From Lachnospiraceae bacterium (GTDB lineage: Bacteria > Bacillota > Clostridia > Lachnospirales > Lachnospiraceae), in assembly GCA_028689585.1 (NCBI GenBank), contig JAQVCW010000011.1, forward strand, positions 49,217-113,216: a stretch of DNA of 64,000 nucleotides, written 5' to 3'. Under the pieces are notes generated by a model. That model did no database searches and was not told the origin of the DNA. It was given only the letters and a program-made list of their open reading frames with translations. Positions 42,065-51,184 of this stretch are shown one piece after another. How positions within the stretch are numbered: position 1 is the stretch's first letter; the number at the start of each line of letters is the position of its first letter. The position numbers were made by a program, and so were the translations under genes.

Positions 42065-44098
42065 ATGTCTGTGAATTATATCAACACGCGAAGCAAAAAA
42101 ATATTGTATATGATTATATCGGCAGATGATTATGTGTCGCTGGATGAGATTGCCAAAGAGGTGAAGCTGTCAAAGCGCAGTATTTATTACGAAATCTGCA
42201 AGGTGAATGAATGGCTGGAAGGCTGTCAGCTCCCGGAACTGGAGATCATCAGGGGCAGGGGGATCCGACTGGAGGCAGACAAAAAAGAAAAAATAGAGCA
42301 GATTATGGAAAACGGAAAGACAAAAGAAAGCTATGTCTTTTCACCTACGGAGCGGATGCAGGTGATCATCTGCTATATTATCTATGCCAAGGAACCTATC
42401 TATATTGAAGAACTGACGGAATACTGCATGGTGAGCAGAAATACCATATTCAATGATCTGCGCGCGGTGGTCAGCCAACTGCAGGAATATAATCTGAAGC
42501 TGGAGTATGAGACCAGGAAGGGCTATCAGATCGCGGGGGACAACATTCGGATCCGTGCATTGTTTTTCCTGTATTTCAGCCTGCTTCGTCCCCTGTTTGA
42601 GACCGGGATCCTGAAATTTATTAATCAGGAGGAGATGGAGCAGTGTTATGAAAAGCTGAAGAAAATCGAAGCGGAGCTGAACACCAGCTATGTGGACGGT
42701 GTTCTGCTGTCCATTGCCACACTGCTGCCGATTATGCTTCGCAATGACCAGCAGATGTATTTTCCGGGACTGAAAAAAGAGGAAATGTGCACTTCCAGAG
42801 AATATCAATTAATTGAAAAGTATTTTCCGGAGCTTTGTGAGATTGAGAAAATTTACCTGTGCCTGCATCTTCTGGGCTCCAGGGTGTCAGTGGCTTCGGC
42901 AGATATCTTTGACAGCCCGGCAAATCAGACGGTGTATGAGATTTCGAAGGCCCTGGTATCTGAGTTTGAAAAAGTGGCCTGTGTGATTTTTGAAGAAAGA
43001 GAAGAGCTGGAACGGGCGCTGTTTGTCCATATCAATGCGTCACTTTACCGGTATCAGTACGGAATCCAGATTGGAAATGCAATGAAACAGGATATTGTCC
43101 GGGAATATTCGGATTTATTTGAACTGACCAGAATTGTGTGCAAATATCTGGAGCAGCAGATCGGACTGCCTATTCCGGATGGTGAAATCGCCTATCTGGC
43201 CCTGCATTTCGGGGCTCATCTTCAGGGCGGACAGACACAGAATGAAGAGCTGCGTATTTTGATCGTATGTGTCAACGGGATCTCCACGGGCAATATGATC
43301 CGGCGGGAGGTGAGTCAGCTCCTTCCGGATGCCAAAATTGTAGACGTGGCGGCTGCATCCGGCATTCGAAATATACATAATATCTGCGATATCGTGATAT
43401 CCACGGTGCGGATCAAGAGTCTGGTGCCGGTAATTGTGGTGAACCCCATCCTGACGGATCTGGATCGGAAAAATATCCTGAATAATTCCATTGTGAAAAG
43501 CAAAATCGGGCTGGTGGACACCGAAGCAGTATTCGAAATCATGAAGAAATATGTAAAAGAAACAGACCAGGAAAAAGTGAAGCGGGACCTGATCGAATAT
43601 TTTGGAGAAAGGGCCGGCGATACCAGCGTGATCCGTGGGAAAAACTACCCCGGGCTCTGTGACATTCTGAATACGGAAAAGGTACAGATACTGGACGCAG
43701 ATCTGAAATGGGGCCAGTCCCTGCGCCTTGCAGGCCAGTGCCTGATCAAAAAGGGCAGCATCACTCCGGAATACATCGAAAGCATCATTTCCCAGATCCG
43801 CTATTACGGACCTTATATGTTCCTTATGCCCGGGGTGATACTGGCTCATGCGAAGCCGGAAAATGGTGTAAATCACATGGATGTCTCTTTCTGCATTCTG
43901 AAACGGGAGGTAAAATACTCCGAATTTCATAAAGCCAGGATTATCATTGTGCTGGCGGCAGAGAATCAGGAAAAACATTTGAAAATATTGAAGGACATCA
44001 TGAAGGTATTGGAAGATACGGCTCGGGTGGAGGATCTGACCCGGCTGAACCGCCCGGAGGAAGTAGTGGAGTATTTAAGTAAAGTGCTGAAAAAATAG
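42065..44098 (+). CDS. PRD-containing PTS regulator (MtlR/BglG-type, with IIB- and IIA-like domains)
   Basis: The 677 residues contain, in order, an HTH (SLDEIAKEVKLSKRSIYYEI, about 20-40), a second HTH-like segment (YIEELTEYCMVSRNTIFNDL), two PTS regulation domains with His residues (about 185-400), a IIB-like loop (ILIVCVNGISTGNM) and a C-terminal IIA domain with phospho-His in LAHAKPENG. Phosphorylation by the PTS should set its activity on the transporter genes just downstream. ATG 42065 is used; a TTG at 42047 would lie inside the leader hairpin. A terminator separates it from the IIA gene. Confidence 0.92.
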   Translation: MSVNYINTRSKKILYMIISADDYVSLDEIAKEVKLSKRSIYYEICKVNEWLEGCQLPELEIIRGRGIRLEADKKEKIEQIMENGKTKESYVFSPTERMQVIICYIIYAKEPIYIEELTEYCMVSRNTIFNDLRAVVSQLQEYNLKLEYETRKGYQIAGDNIRIRALFFLYFSLLRPLFETGILKFINQEEMEQCYEKLKKIEAELNTSYVDGVLLSIATLLPIMLRNDQQMYFPGLKKEEMCTSREYQLIEKYFPELCEIEKIYLCLHLLGSRVSVASADIFDSPANQTVYEISKALVSEFEKVACVIFEEREELERALFVHINASLYRYQYGIQIGNAMKQDIVREYSDLFELTRIVCKYLEQQIGLPIPDGEIAYLALHFGAHLQGGQTQNEELRILIVCVNGISTGNMIRREVSQLLPDAKIVDVAAASGIRNIHNICDIVISTVRIKSLVPVIVVNPILTDLDRKNILNNSIVKSKIGLVDTEAVFEIMKKYVKETDQEKVKRDLIEYFGERAGDTSVIRGKNYPGLCDILNTEKVQILDADLKWGQSLRLAGQCLIKKGSITPEYIESIISQIRYYGPYMFLMPGVILAHAKPENGVNHMDVSFCILKREVKYSEFHKARIIIVLAAENQEKHLKILKDIMKVLEDTARVEDLTRLNRPEEVVEYLSKVLKK

Positions 44099-44123
44099 AG
44101 TTTGATAGAGAAGTGACTCCTAT

Positions 44124-44177
44124 AAGAAGTACAATCGTCTGCACAAGAAGTTGAAGACAATTGTACTTCTTTTTTTT
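44124..44177 (+). terminator. Strong terminator after the PRD regulator
   Basis: AAGAAGTACAATCGTCT (44124-44140) pairs with 44155-44171 with one mismatch, followed by eight T. A second promoter for the PTS genes probably lies between here and 44250; TTGACG at 44176 is a candidate -35 box. Confidence 0.85.
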
Positions 44178-44261
44178 GACGGAAAATGTTACCATCTGTG
44201 CATAGGTTAGAGATAGTCCGGACAAAATAACCGTATGGAAAGAATTGTGAGAGGAAAAAAT

Positions 44262-44699
44262 ATGAGAACTGATTTGCTGAAAAAAGAAAATGTGCAGATC
44301 CTTTCGGGAGAGTTTACCTGGCAGGAAGCCATTCGAAAAAGTGCTGCACCTTTGGTTCGGGGCGGATATGTTCAGGAACGTTACGGGGATGAGATTATTA
44401 AAAACGCAAAAGAACTTGGTCCTTATTTCGTTCTGGCTCCGGGTGTGGCGATGCCTCATGCAAGACCAGAGCAGGGTGTCAATGAAACACAACTGGCTAT
44501 GACGCTTTTTCGGGAGCCGGTTGCTTTTGAAGGAAAAGAAAAGGATACAAAATTGTTTATCGTACTGGCTGCATCAGACAGCAATAAGCATCTGGATGCT
44601 ATGGCATTGATCGCAGAAAAACTGGGCGATGAAGAAATGATAGAAAAATTGTGTGGAGCGGACAGCGTGGATACGTTATATAAGCTGTTCACCGAGTAG
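44262..44699 (+). CDS. PTS sugar transporter subunit IIA (ascorbate/mannitol type)
   Basis: This 145-residue IIA protein relays phosphate from HPr to IIB. The phospho-His is His66 in GVAMPHARPEQGV. FVLAPGVAMPHARPE and the preceding Leu-rich helices are typical of the fructose/mannitol/ascorbate IIA fold. ATG 44262 follows GAGAGGAAAA; an in-frame ATG at 44235 has no ribosome site. IIC begins 8 bp later. Confidence 0.92.
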   Translation: MRTDLLKKENVQILSGEFTWQEAIRKSAAPLVRGGYVQERYGDEIIKNAKELGPYFVLAPGVAMPHARPEQGVNETQLAMTLFREPVAFEGKEKDTKLFIVLAASDSNKHLDAMALIAEKLGDEEMIEKLCGADSVDTLYKLFTE

Positions 44700-44707
44700 G
44701 AGGAAAC

Positions 44708-46102
44708 ATGAGAGGGATATTAAATTTTATTCAGGATATTTTATCAACACCGGCTATTTTCGTCGGCCTGATCGCTATGGTGGGACTGCTGCTGCAGAAG
44801 AGCAATGTGCAGACCACAATTAAAGGAACCATTAAAACAATCTTAGGTTTTGTTGTACTGACCGCCGGTGCAAACGTAATCACCGGATCGCTGGAACCCT
44901 TTGGAAACCTGTTTCAGCTTGCCTTTCATGTAAACGGTGTAGTGCCAAATAATGAGGCAATTACCTCCCTTGGCTTATCCGAATACGCAGTGCAGACCGC
45001 ATCCATCTTTGCGCTGGGAATGTGCGCAAACATTGTGATGGCAAGATTTTCCAAATGGAAATACATCTTTCTTACCGGACATCATGCACTGTACATGTCC
45101 TGCCTGATCTCCATCATCTTATCCATCGCCGGTCTGGACGGCTGGATGCTGATCGTAGGCGGAGCACTGCTTCTGGGCGTTTTAATGGCATTTTTCCCGG
45201 CTATCATGCAGCCTTCCATGAACAAGCTGACCGGTGATGACACACTTTCCCTGGGACATTTCGGAAGCTGCTGCTATTGGCTGAGTGCACAGGTCGGCAA
45301 GCTGTTCGGCAATGCTGCAAAGAAAAATAATAAAGAAGTACGTTCTACCGAAGAAATCAATTTCCCGAAGGGCTTGTCTTTCCTGAGAGATAATACCGTA
45401 TCCATTGCTATCGTTATGTTTCTCTGCTACATTATTGTTGCAGGAAAAGCACAGTTCACCGATGCGGCTGCAGCAGCAGAGATCTTCGGCGGAACCAACT
45501 GGGTTATTTCTTCCATTATTCAGTCCGTTACCTTCTCAGCAGGTATTTATATCGTACTGGCAGGTGTGAGACTGATCATCGCAGAAATCGTACCGGCTTT
45601 CCGCGGAATTTCAGAGAAGATCGTTCCAAATGCAACACCGGCTATCGACTGCCCGATCGTATTCCCGTTTGCACCGAATGCAGTTCTGATCGGTTTCCTT
45701 TGCTCTTTCGCAGGCGGCATCGTGGGACTGCTGGTACTGATTTTACTGGGCAATACCGGACTGGCAGCAGCACTGATCCTGCCGGGCGCTGTAGTACATT
45801 TCTTCTGCGGAGCTACCGCCGGTGTATTCGGTAATGCAGAAGGCGGCATCAAGGGCTGCGTAGTGGGAGCATTTATCCATGGCGTAGTGGTTACTTTTCT
45901 GGCAGCAGCACTGCTTCCGGTACTTGGCTCTCTGGGCTTTGCAAATACCACCTTCTCCGATGCGGATTTTACAATCGTAGGTATCATTTTCGGAAATCTG
46001 GCAAAAGTAGTAGGCGGAACTGGTCTGTTTGTTATCATTGCAGTTATTTATGCACTGCCAATCCTGTATAATTACACATTGGGAAGAAAAAAAGAAGCAT
46101 AA
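44708..46102 (+). CDS. ulaA: PTS ascorbate-type transporter subunit IIC
   Basis: This 464-residue membrane protein has about ten to eleven hydrophobic segments. It matches the UlaA/SgaT family: IQDILSTPAIFVGLIAMVGL at the start, CPIVFPFAPNAVLIGF and VHFFCGATAGVFGNAEGG in the second half. It imports and phosphorylates L-ascorbate or a related sugar with IIA and IIB. No ascorbate-degrading genes (ulaDEG) lie beside it, so another polyol or pentose is possible. AGGAGG precedes ATG 44708. Confidence 0.92.
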   Translation: MRGILNFIQDILSTPAIFVGLIAMVGLLLQKSNVQTTIKGTIKTILGFVVLTAGANVITGSLEPFGNLFQLAFHVNGVVPNNEAITSLGLSEYAVQTASIFALGMCANIVMARFSKWKYIFLTGHHALYMSCLISIILSIAGLDGWMLIVGGALLLGVLMAFFPAIMQPSMNKLTGDDTLSLGHFGSCCYWLSAQVGKLFGNAAKKNNKEVRSTEEINFPKGLSFLRDNTVSIAIVMFLCYIIVAGKAQFTDAAAAAEIFGGTNWVISSIIQSVTFSAGIYIVLAGVRLIIAEIVPAFRGISEKIVPNATPAIDCPIVFPFAPNAVLIGFLCSFAGGIVGLLVLILLGNTGLAAALILPGAVVHFFCGATAGVFGNAEGGIKGCVVGAFIHGVVVTFLAAALLPVLGSLGFANTTFSDADFTIVGIIFGNLAKVVGGTGLFVIIAVIYALPILYNYTLGRKKEA

Positions 46103-46112
46103 GAGCTGTGGC

Positions 46113-46153
46113 ACCGGCCCATTTGCCGAAGGCAAATTTAGAATGGGCTGAGG
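46113..46153 (+). repeat. Dispersed hairpin repeat, partial copy before IIB
   Basis: GGCCCAT pairs with ATGGGCT around an inner TTGCC/GGCAA stem; only the second hairpin of the 86 bp unit is present. It lies in the 73 bp between the IIC and IIB genes, 10 bases before the ribosome site. Confidence 0.75.
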
Positions 46154-46175
46154 TTCAATAAAGGAGGAGATTACA

Positions 46176-46460
46176 ATGGCAATCAAAAAAATTATGTGTT
46201 TCTGCGGTTCAGGTCTGGGTACTTCATTCATCATGGACATGAACATCAAAAAAGTATTAAAGAAAAACAATATCACGGGGATCGAGGTAGAACATTCTAC
46301 CATCGATGATGTGGCTCCGGGAGCAGCAGATCTGTTCGTATGCGGTTCTGACCTGGTGGCAAATGCTCAGAAGGCCGGCCTGGCAATCGGTCTGAACAAC
46401 ATGGTATCCATGCCGGAACTGGAAGAAAAGCTGATGAAAGTTCTGAACGAAAACAAATAA
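46176..46460 (+). CDS. ulaB: PTS sugar transporter subunit IIB (ascorbate type)
   Basis: This 94-residue IIB protein has the phospho-Cys loop CGSGLGTS with Cys10. It takes phosphate from IIA and passes it to the sugar in IIC. Size and HSTIDDV/LFVCGSDLV blocks fit the ascorbate/galactitol IIB fold. AAGGAGGAG precedes ATG 46176. Last gene of the PTS unit. Confidence 0.93.
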   Translation: MAIKKIMCFCGSGLGTSFIMDMNIKKVLKKNNITGIEVEHSTIDDVAPGAADLFVCGSDLVANAQKAGLAIGLNNMVSMPELEEKLMKVLNENK

Positions 46461-46470
46461 AAAAACGAAG

Positions 46471-46533
46471 TGTCAAAAGGGGCCGCCTAAAGCTTTTTCA
46501 TCCGCTGAAGGTGGCCCTTTTTGACAGCGTTTT
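46471..46533 (+). terminator. Terminator after the PTS operon
   Basis: TGTCAAAAGGGGCCGCC (46471-46487) pairs with 46510-46526 with few mismatches, followed by GCGTTTTTA. Confidence 0.85.
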
Positions 46534-46593
46534 TAAAACTGAGGTGCCTGGAACTCCTGCAAAGATACACAGCAGGAGTTCCAGGCACCTCAG
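46530..46593 (-). terminator. Terminator of the minus-strand esterase unit
   Basis: Perfect 22 bp stem: 46539-46560 with 46572-46593. On the minus strand the stem is followed by TTTTAAAA. It lies 29 bp past the esterase stop. Confidence 0.85.
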
Positions 46594-46621
46594 CTTAGTC
46601 CGGCAGCCGCATTTCACACAG

Positions 46622-48214
46622 TCAGGCATGCTGCACAGTACAATGAAAGGGCTTCAGCGGCAGGTTGGCTTCGTTCCAGATGGATACCTCACAGTAATTT
46701 TCTTCTGCAAAGGAGATTTCTACGGGATCAGAGGAAGCTTCGCTGTGCATTTCGGGCAGAGTGAGCAGGATTTGGTCCTTTTGAATCCAGATGTCAGAAA
46801 TGTTCAGCGGTTGTCCGGACTGAAGGATTCGAAAGCTGCTGATGGCCCGGCGGTTCTCAGGCGCTGACAAATTTTTTATGCTTTGATTTTTCCTGACAAA
46901 TCTATACGGTTCCGAATGCAGTCCTTCTCCTGTATTTGAAAATGAAAGAATGATCTGATTTCCCTCTCTGTTTGCTGCCAGAAATTCCGGTGATTCGCAC
47001 AGCCCTGGTATTCCATACACTTTCCCTTTTGCCAGCAGTGCCAGCCGTTCTCCTACCTCCATCTTAAATTTCGGATGAATATCTTCATACATTCCAAGAT
47101 CCATAATAGACACCATGGCAGTGCCGGGGACGGTTTTGGAAATCAGCTCCTGTTTGGAACGAATCCGGGCGTAACCTTCATTGCCGCAGTCCAGCCACCG
47201 GCCAAAAGGCGCCAATTGGACGAAGAGAAAAGGAAGGGCCTCGTCCTGCCAGGTGCGCCGGAAACATGCGATCAGAGATTTCATGGTTTTGTCATAGATA
47301 TCTGCGTGATTGGAATCCGATTCTCCCTGATACCAGAGGATGCCTTTGAGTGAAAAAGGTGCCAGCTTCTGTACCATGGTGTGATAAAGGCCGCAGGGAC
47401 GGTAGTGATGAAATGGTCCCATGGGCAGGACGGGATCGTCTTTGTGCTCCTTCATCCAGGTCTGCTGCTCGTCCGAGGTCAGGCCATACATCACGGCCCT
47501 CCATTCCAGTTGATGCCGGTAAGAATATTCAAAAGCCAGGGCACTGCGGCTGATTTGTTCCAATTCCTCCGTTGAGTGGACTGAGATTTCGGCTTCATAT
47601 TCTTTGAAAAAAATATCCAGGTGAGGCTGCCTCAGGGCTTCCTCATCCATCCAGGCGCAGGCTGGAGTTCCGCCCCAGTTGCAGCCGATGATGCCCACCG
47701 GAACCTTCAGATCCGGCTGGAGACTGCGGGCAAAGGAATAGCCGGGGGCTGAAAATGTGGCCCAGGCCCTGTCTCCTTCCTGAAACCAGCGGCCGCTGTC
47801 AGGCCGATCCTTCTGCTGGCCCTCAAACGCAAGCTGGGGGCAGTTGTACATATGAATATCCGGGTTGGAGGAAAGACGGCGGGTGTCATTCCAGTGCGCA
47901 TCGTAGCGAAGAAAAAATTCCATGTTGGACTGTCCGGCGGCCAGCCAGATATCGCCGATGCTGATGTGCGTCAGCATAATATCCGGTTCGGCCTGTTCTT
48001 CTATGTAAAAATACAGAGTTTTATCCCGTCCGGCCGGCTGAGCCGGAAACCGGCAGGAGAATTTTCCGTCAGATACCGGGCACTGAATACGGGTTTGCTC
48101 CAGAACAATGGTTACGACGGAAGCTGAAGGGGCAGTCCCCCGGATATGCAGGGGTTTATCCCGCTGCAGCATCATATGATTCTGGTAAATTTGGGGCAGT
48201 TGTATCCTTGACAT
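46622..48214 (-). CDS. SASA-family carbohydrate esterase (sialate O-acetylesterase-like)
   Basis: This 530-residue enzyme removes O-acetyl groups from sugars. Nucleophile Ser96 is in LAAGQSNMEF; GILWYQGESD is the oxyanion block; DLGMYEDIHP near residue 385 gives the Asp/His pair. No signal peptide is visible, so it acts inside on imported oligosaccharides. Neighbouring sugar ABC importer and GH3 genes suggest acetylated xylo-oligosaccharides instead of sialic acid (inference; no sialate genes here). It lies downstream of the AraC gene on the same strand, with AGGAGG before its ATG. Confidence 0.88.
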   Translation of the reverse strand: MSRIQLPQIYQNHMMLQRDKPLHIRGTAPSASVVTIVLEQTRIQCPVSDGKFSCRFPAQPAGRDKTLYFYIEEQAEPDIMLTHISIGDIWLAAGQSNMEFFLRYDAHWNDTRRLSSNPDIHMYNCPQLAFEGQQKDRPDSGRWFQEGDRAWATFSAPGYSFARSLQPDLKVPVGIIGCNWGGTPACAWMDEEALRQPHLDIFFKEYEAEISVHSTEELEQISRSALAFEYSYRHQLEWRAVMYGLTSDEQQTWMKEHKDDPVLPMGPFHHYRPCGLYHTMVQKLAPFSLKGILWYQGESDSNHADIYDKTMKSLIACFRRTWQDEALPFLFVQLAPFGRWLDCGNEGYARIRSKQELISKTVPGTAMVSIMDLGMYEDIHPKFKMEVGERLALLAKGKVYGIPGLCESPEFLAANREGNQIILSFSNTGEGLHSEPYRFVRKNQSIKNLSAPENRRAISSFRILQSGQPLNISDIWIQKDQILLTLPEMHSEASSDPVEISFAEENYCEVSIWNEANLPLKPFHCTVQHA

Positions 48215-48328
48215 AATTTAAATACCTCCTGAATTATTTGAAAAATTTAAAAAGAGTTCCGGGCTTGCCCGGTGAAAACGAAAGCGGATATTGGAAATTT
48301 GCTCTGCAGCTTATCTGATGAGGGTAAG

Positions 48329-49186
48329 CTAAGGCGTATCATACATGCTGCGAAATTCCGACGGAGTGCAGCCCTTTATGATCTTAAACATACGAATAAA
48401 AGCAGACAGACTGGAAAAACCGGAGGAAAGAGACACATCGGTCACGCTCATGGTGGGATCGATCAAAAGCTGCTCCGCTTTCGCAATTCGTTTCTGATTC
48501 AGATATTTGTAAAAAGAAACATTAGTAAACTGCTTAAACAGCCGTGTAAAGTGATATTTGCTGAAGCCGCTGAGACCGGAAACCATATCTAAATTCAGAT
48601 CCTCGGTGCAGTGTTCGCTGATGTAGTTGCAGATGCTCATGAATTTATCAATATATTCTTTTTGCTTGGAATGACTCACATCAAAATGAACGCAGCTGTC
48701 GGTATGGATCCGGCCGAGAGCCACGATCATTTCTGTTAATTTAGCATAAATCGATGCTTCACACATGGCGGGCGCCTGTTTGTATTCCTGGACGATTTCC
48801 AGTACAATCTCATGCATCCGGTCATAAATGGCAGGCGAATTTTCCGGCGTGATCAGTATGGCAGGAGACAGAATCGTGAGGACAGATTCCAATTCTTTAA
48901 TTAACAGGACGGAATAGATCTCTGCCTGAAAAATATAACGGCGGCCATGAGCGGCCGGTATGGAGTGGAGAATGCCCGGACAGATCAGGAGAATATCATT
49001 TTCGCGCAGAAACGTAGCATCCTCCCGGTATTTTACGGAGTAGCTGTTTTCCACGGGCATAATAATCTCAATGGGGGTATGCCAGTGAGTGGGATATTCT
49101 TCGTATTCGTTATTGTCGTAGAGGCAGATGTTCGTATCTTCGCGGAAGTTAACGGTTTCGTGGATTCCATTCAGGTGTTTGATCAT
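48329..49186 (-). CDS. AraC-family transcriptional regulator
   Basis: This 285-residue regulator has an N-terminal cupin-like sensor (HWHTPIEIIMPVE and LRENDILLICPGILHSIPA) and a C-terminal double HTH (about 185-285; LNLDMVSGLSGFSKYHFTRLFK, VTDVSLSSGFSSLSAFIRMFK). It is divergent from the sugar ABC operon and upstream of the esterase, so it likely activates both. AGGAAG precedes its ATG. Confidence 0.93.
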   Translation of the reverse strand: MIKHLNGIHETVNFREDTNICLYDNNEYEEYPTHWHTPIEIIMPVENSYSVKYREDATFLRENDILLICPGILHSIPAAHGRRYIFQAEIYSVLLIKELESVLTILSPAILITPENSPAIYDRMHEIVLEIVQEYKQAPAMCEASIYAKLTEMIVALGRIHTDSCVHFDVSHSKQKEYIDKFMSICNYISEHCTEDLNLDMVSGLSGFSKYHFTRLFKQFTNVSFYKYLNQKRIAKAEQLLIDPTMSVTDVSLSSGFSSLSAFIRMFKIIKGCTPSEFRSMYDTP

Positions 49187-49558
49187 GAATAAAACTTCCT
49201 TTCAGTAAAAAATATAGTGGAATATTTTTTGCTTTTGTGTATTTTTTTGTCAAATATAAAATATGTAAAAATTGCGGTAATAGGTTGAAAACATTATAAA
49301 ATCGATTTATAAATAATGCAATATTATAGAATAAAAAAATGAAAAAAAAGAGTTATTTAGCAAAATGTCTAAAAATAAATGGATAAAATTGTGAATAGTA
49401 AATAAAATGACTGTAAATGAATTAACGAGATTAGCAATTATTGATAACGAAAAAGCAACAATTAAGAAGAAAACGCAAAAAAAATTTGTTACAGTATAGG
49501 TACAGACGAAATAAATGCTTCACGAACGACAGCGCAGGAAGCAGAAGCAAAAAGTAAG

Positions 49559-49620
49559 GTGAAACGATTTCGCTTTATTAAGGAAATCATCCACACAGAT
49601 GTGAAACGATTCGTTTTCAC
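49559..49620. promoter_or_regulatory. Two GTGAAACGATT-type operator sites before the sugar ABC operon
   Basis: GTGAAACGATTCGTTTTCAC (49601-49620) is nearly palindromic around a central CGATTCG. A second, less perfect GTGAAACGATTTCGCTTT begins at 49560. They resemble LacI/catabolite-type sites. The remaining 370 bp back to the AraC gene (49187-49558) is strongly A+T rich and holds no gene; GTTACAGTATAGG near 49489 may be a -10 region. Confidence 0.5.
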
Positions 49621-49647
49621 ATTCCATTTAGGAGAAGGAGGAACAAT

Positions 49648-50949
49648 ATGAGTAAGAAACGTTTATCGGCAGTATTATCAGCAGCTATGGTGCTTGGCCT
49701 GATGGGGGCGGCAGCGGCACCGGTCAATGCAATGGCAGACGATACAGAAGAGATTACCTGGATGTTCTGGGATGATCTGGAAGCAACAGAGGATCTGATC
49801 TCAAAGGGTTATGCAGACGTTATCAACCGTTACAATACGGAATACGAAGGAAAATATCATGTGACACCGATTACCACCAACCTGGAAGAGTACGATGGAA
49901 AACTGAATGCCTTGATTGCAGCAGGACAGGCACCGGATGTATTTATCTGTAATCCTGGCCCGAATATGGATGTGTACGTAAATGCAGATGTGGTAATGGA
50001 TCTGACCGACATCCTGACCAATCAGGAAGCGGACTGGTATGCTGGTTTTACAGACGGCATATTTGAGAGAATGACATATGACGGAAAAATCATGGCAGTA
50101 CCGACCAACTTTGCGGCTGCCTGTGTATATTACAATACTGAAATGTTCGAAACGGCAGGTGTAGAAGTTCCCGCCACTTATGATGAACTGATAGCTGCAT
50201 GCCAGAAACTGCAGGAAGCAGGCTATACACCGATCTCCTGTTCCGCAGGCACTGCATGGTGCTTATCCATGATTGCAGGCTACATGTGTGACCGCCAGGG
50301 TGTTGATCTGGCCGCAATCGCTGATCATACCGCAAACTGGACGGATGAGAACTGCATCGAAGCCGGAACCAAGCTTCAGGAGCTGTCTCAGTACTTCCAG
50401 CCAACAGCAGCCGGCGATTCCAATGATCAGGCTACCGCAGCATTTTATAACGGAGAAGCAGCTATGCTGGTTCAGGGTTCCTGGGCAATCGCACAGATCA
50501 ACGGCAACAATCCTGACTTTGAAAGCAAATGCGGCGTATTCCAGTTCCCGGGCATCGAAGGCGCAAATGATCCGAACCGTATGATCGTGAAGACAGATAA
50601 TCTGCTTATGAGCAAAACGACACAGCATCAGGAAGCGGCAATTGCTTTGATGAAGATGTTCACAGATGAAACCTCCCAGAAATATACCGCAGAGGTAGGC
50701 GGAAAATTCCCGATTATCAAGGATTTGGATGTGGATTATGAAGCAGCTCCGGCTCAGTTGAAATACGTTCAGGACATCATGGCAAAGGCAACCGGTACCT
50801 TCGGTTTCTATAATGAGTCTCTGGCTTCTGTAGAAGCAGGTGACTGCTTTGATAATGCAATGGTAGATATTTTCCTGGGAAATCAGACACCGGAAGAAGC
50901 TTTCCAGGCGGTACAGAGTTTCTATGAAGAAAATGTCTGGACAGAGTAA
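49648..50949 (+). CDS. Sugar ABC transporter substrate-binding protein (CUT1 class)
   Basis: This 433-residue extracellular protein binds an oligosaccharide. The signal peptide spans 1-30 (cleaved near ANAMA-DD); no lipobox Cys is present. EEITWMFWDD, MAVPTNFAAACVYYNTEMFE and AAMLVQGSWAIAQI are family marks. AGGAGAAGGAGG precedes ATG 49648. It starts the operon for two permeases and GH3; the shared ATPase (MsmK type) is not encoded here, as is usual for CUT1 systems of Bacillota. Hairpins follow the gene. Confidence 0.92.
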   Translation: MSKKRLSAVLSAAMVLGLMGAAAAPVNAMADDTEEITWMFWDDLEATEDLISKGYADVINRYNTEYEGKYHVTPITTNLEEYDGKLNALIAAGQAPDVFICNPGPNMDVYVNADVVMDLTDILTNQEADWYAGFTDGIFERMTYDGKIMAVPTNFAAACVYYNTEMFETAGVEVPATYDELIAACQKLQEAGYTPISCSAGTAWCLSMIAGYMCDRQGVDLAAIADHTANWTDENCIEAGTKLQELSQYFQPTAAGDSNDQATAAFYNGEAAMLVQGSWAIAQINGNNPDFESKCGVFQFPGIEGANDPNRMIVKTDNLLMSKTTQHQEAAIALMKMFTDETSQKYTAEVGGKFPIIKDLDVDYEAAPAQLKYVQDIMAKATGTFGFYNESLASVEAGDCFDNAMVDIFLGNQTPEEAFQAVQSFYEENVWTE

Positions 50950-50998
50950 AGAGGACAAAAAACAGGAAATAGGTGAAAACAGGTAAGATAAGCGGCAG

Positions 50999-51047
50999 GG
51001 CCGCTGCAAAGAATACCGCATGTTCTTGCAGCGGCCTTGGCTTTCTT
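50999..51047 (+). terminator. Intercistronic terminator after the sugar-binding protein gene
   Basis: GGCCGCTGCAAAGAA (50999-51013) pairs with 51023-51036, followed by TTGGCTTTCTTT. It likely raises the binding-protein to permease ratio. Confidence 0.75.
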
Positions 51048-51058
51048 TGCCGTCACAT

Positions 51059-51132
51059 TTTCTTGAAAGAAGATTAGAGTCTCACCGGAGAGTGGAAAAG
51101 GTTTTGTGGGAATTTGATCTTCTTTCAAGAAA
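51059..51132. repeat. 16 bp perfect inverted repeat in the intercistronic leader
   Basis: TTTCTTGAAAGAAGAT (51059-51074) is exactly complementary to 51117-51132; the loop is 42 bases. It lies between the terminator and the first permease gene. Arms are themselves near-palindromic (TTTCTT-GA-AAGAA). Confidence 0.75.
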
Positions 51133-51184
51133 GTACAGTGAGCTGCATGATAGATGAACTGATATTCAGAAAGGGAGGCAGTTT

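Noticed and set aside
44708..46460. Calling the PTS a proven L-ascorbate system
   Set aside because: IIC and IIB are of the ascorbate family, but ulaD/E/G-type genes are absent nearby and the regulator and adjoining genes fit polyols equally well.
46622..48214. Sialic acid metabolism
   Set aside because: The SASA esterase family also deacetylates xylan-type sugars and no sialate lyase, kinase or transporter is in the window.
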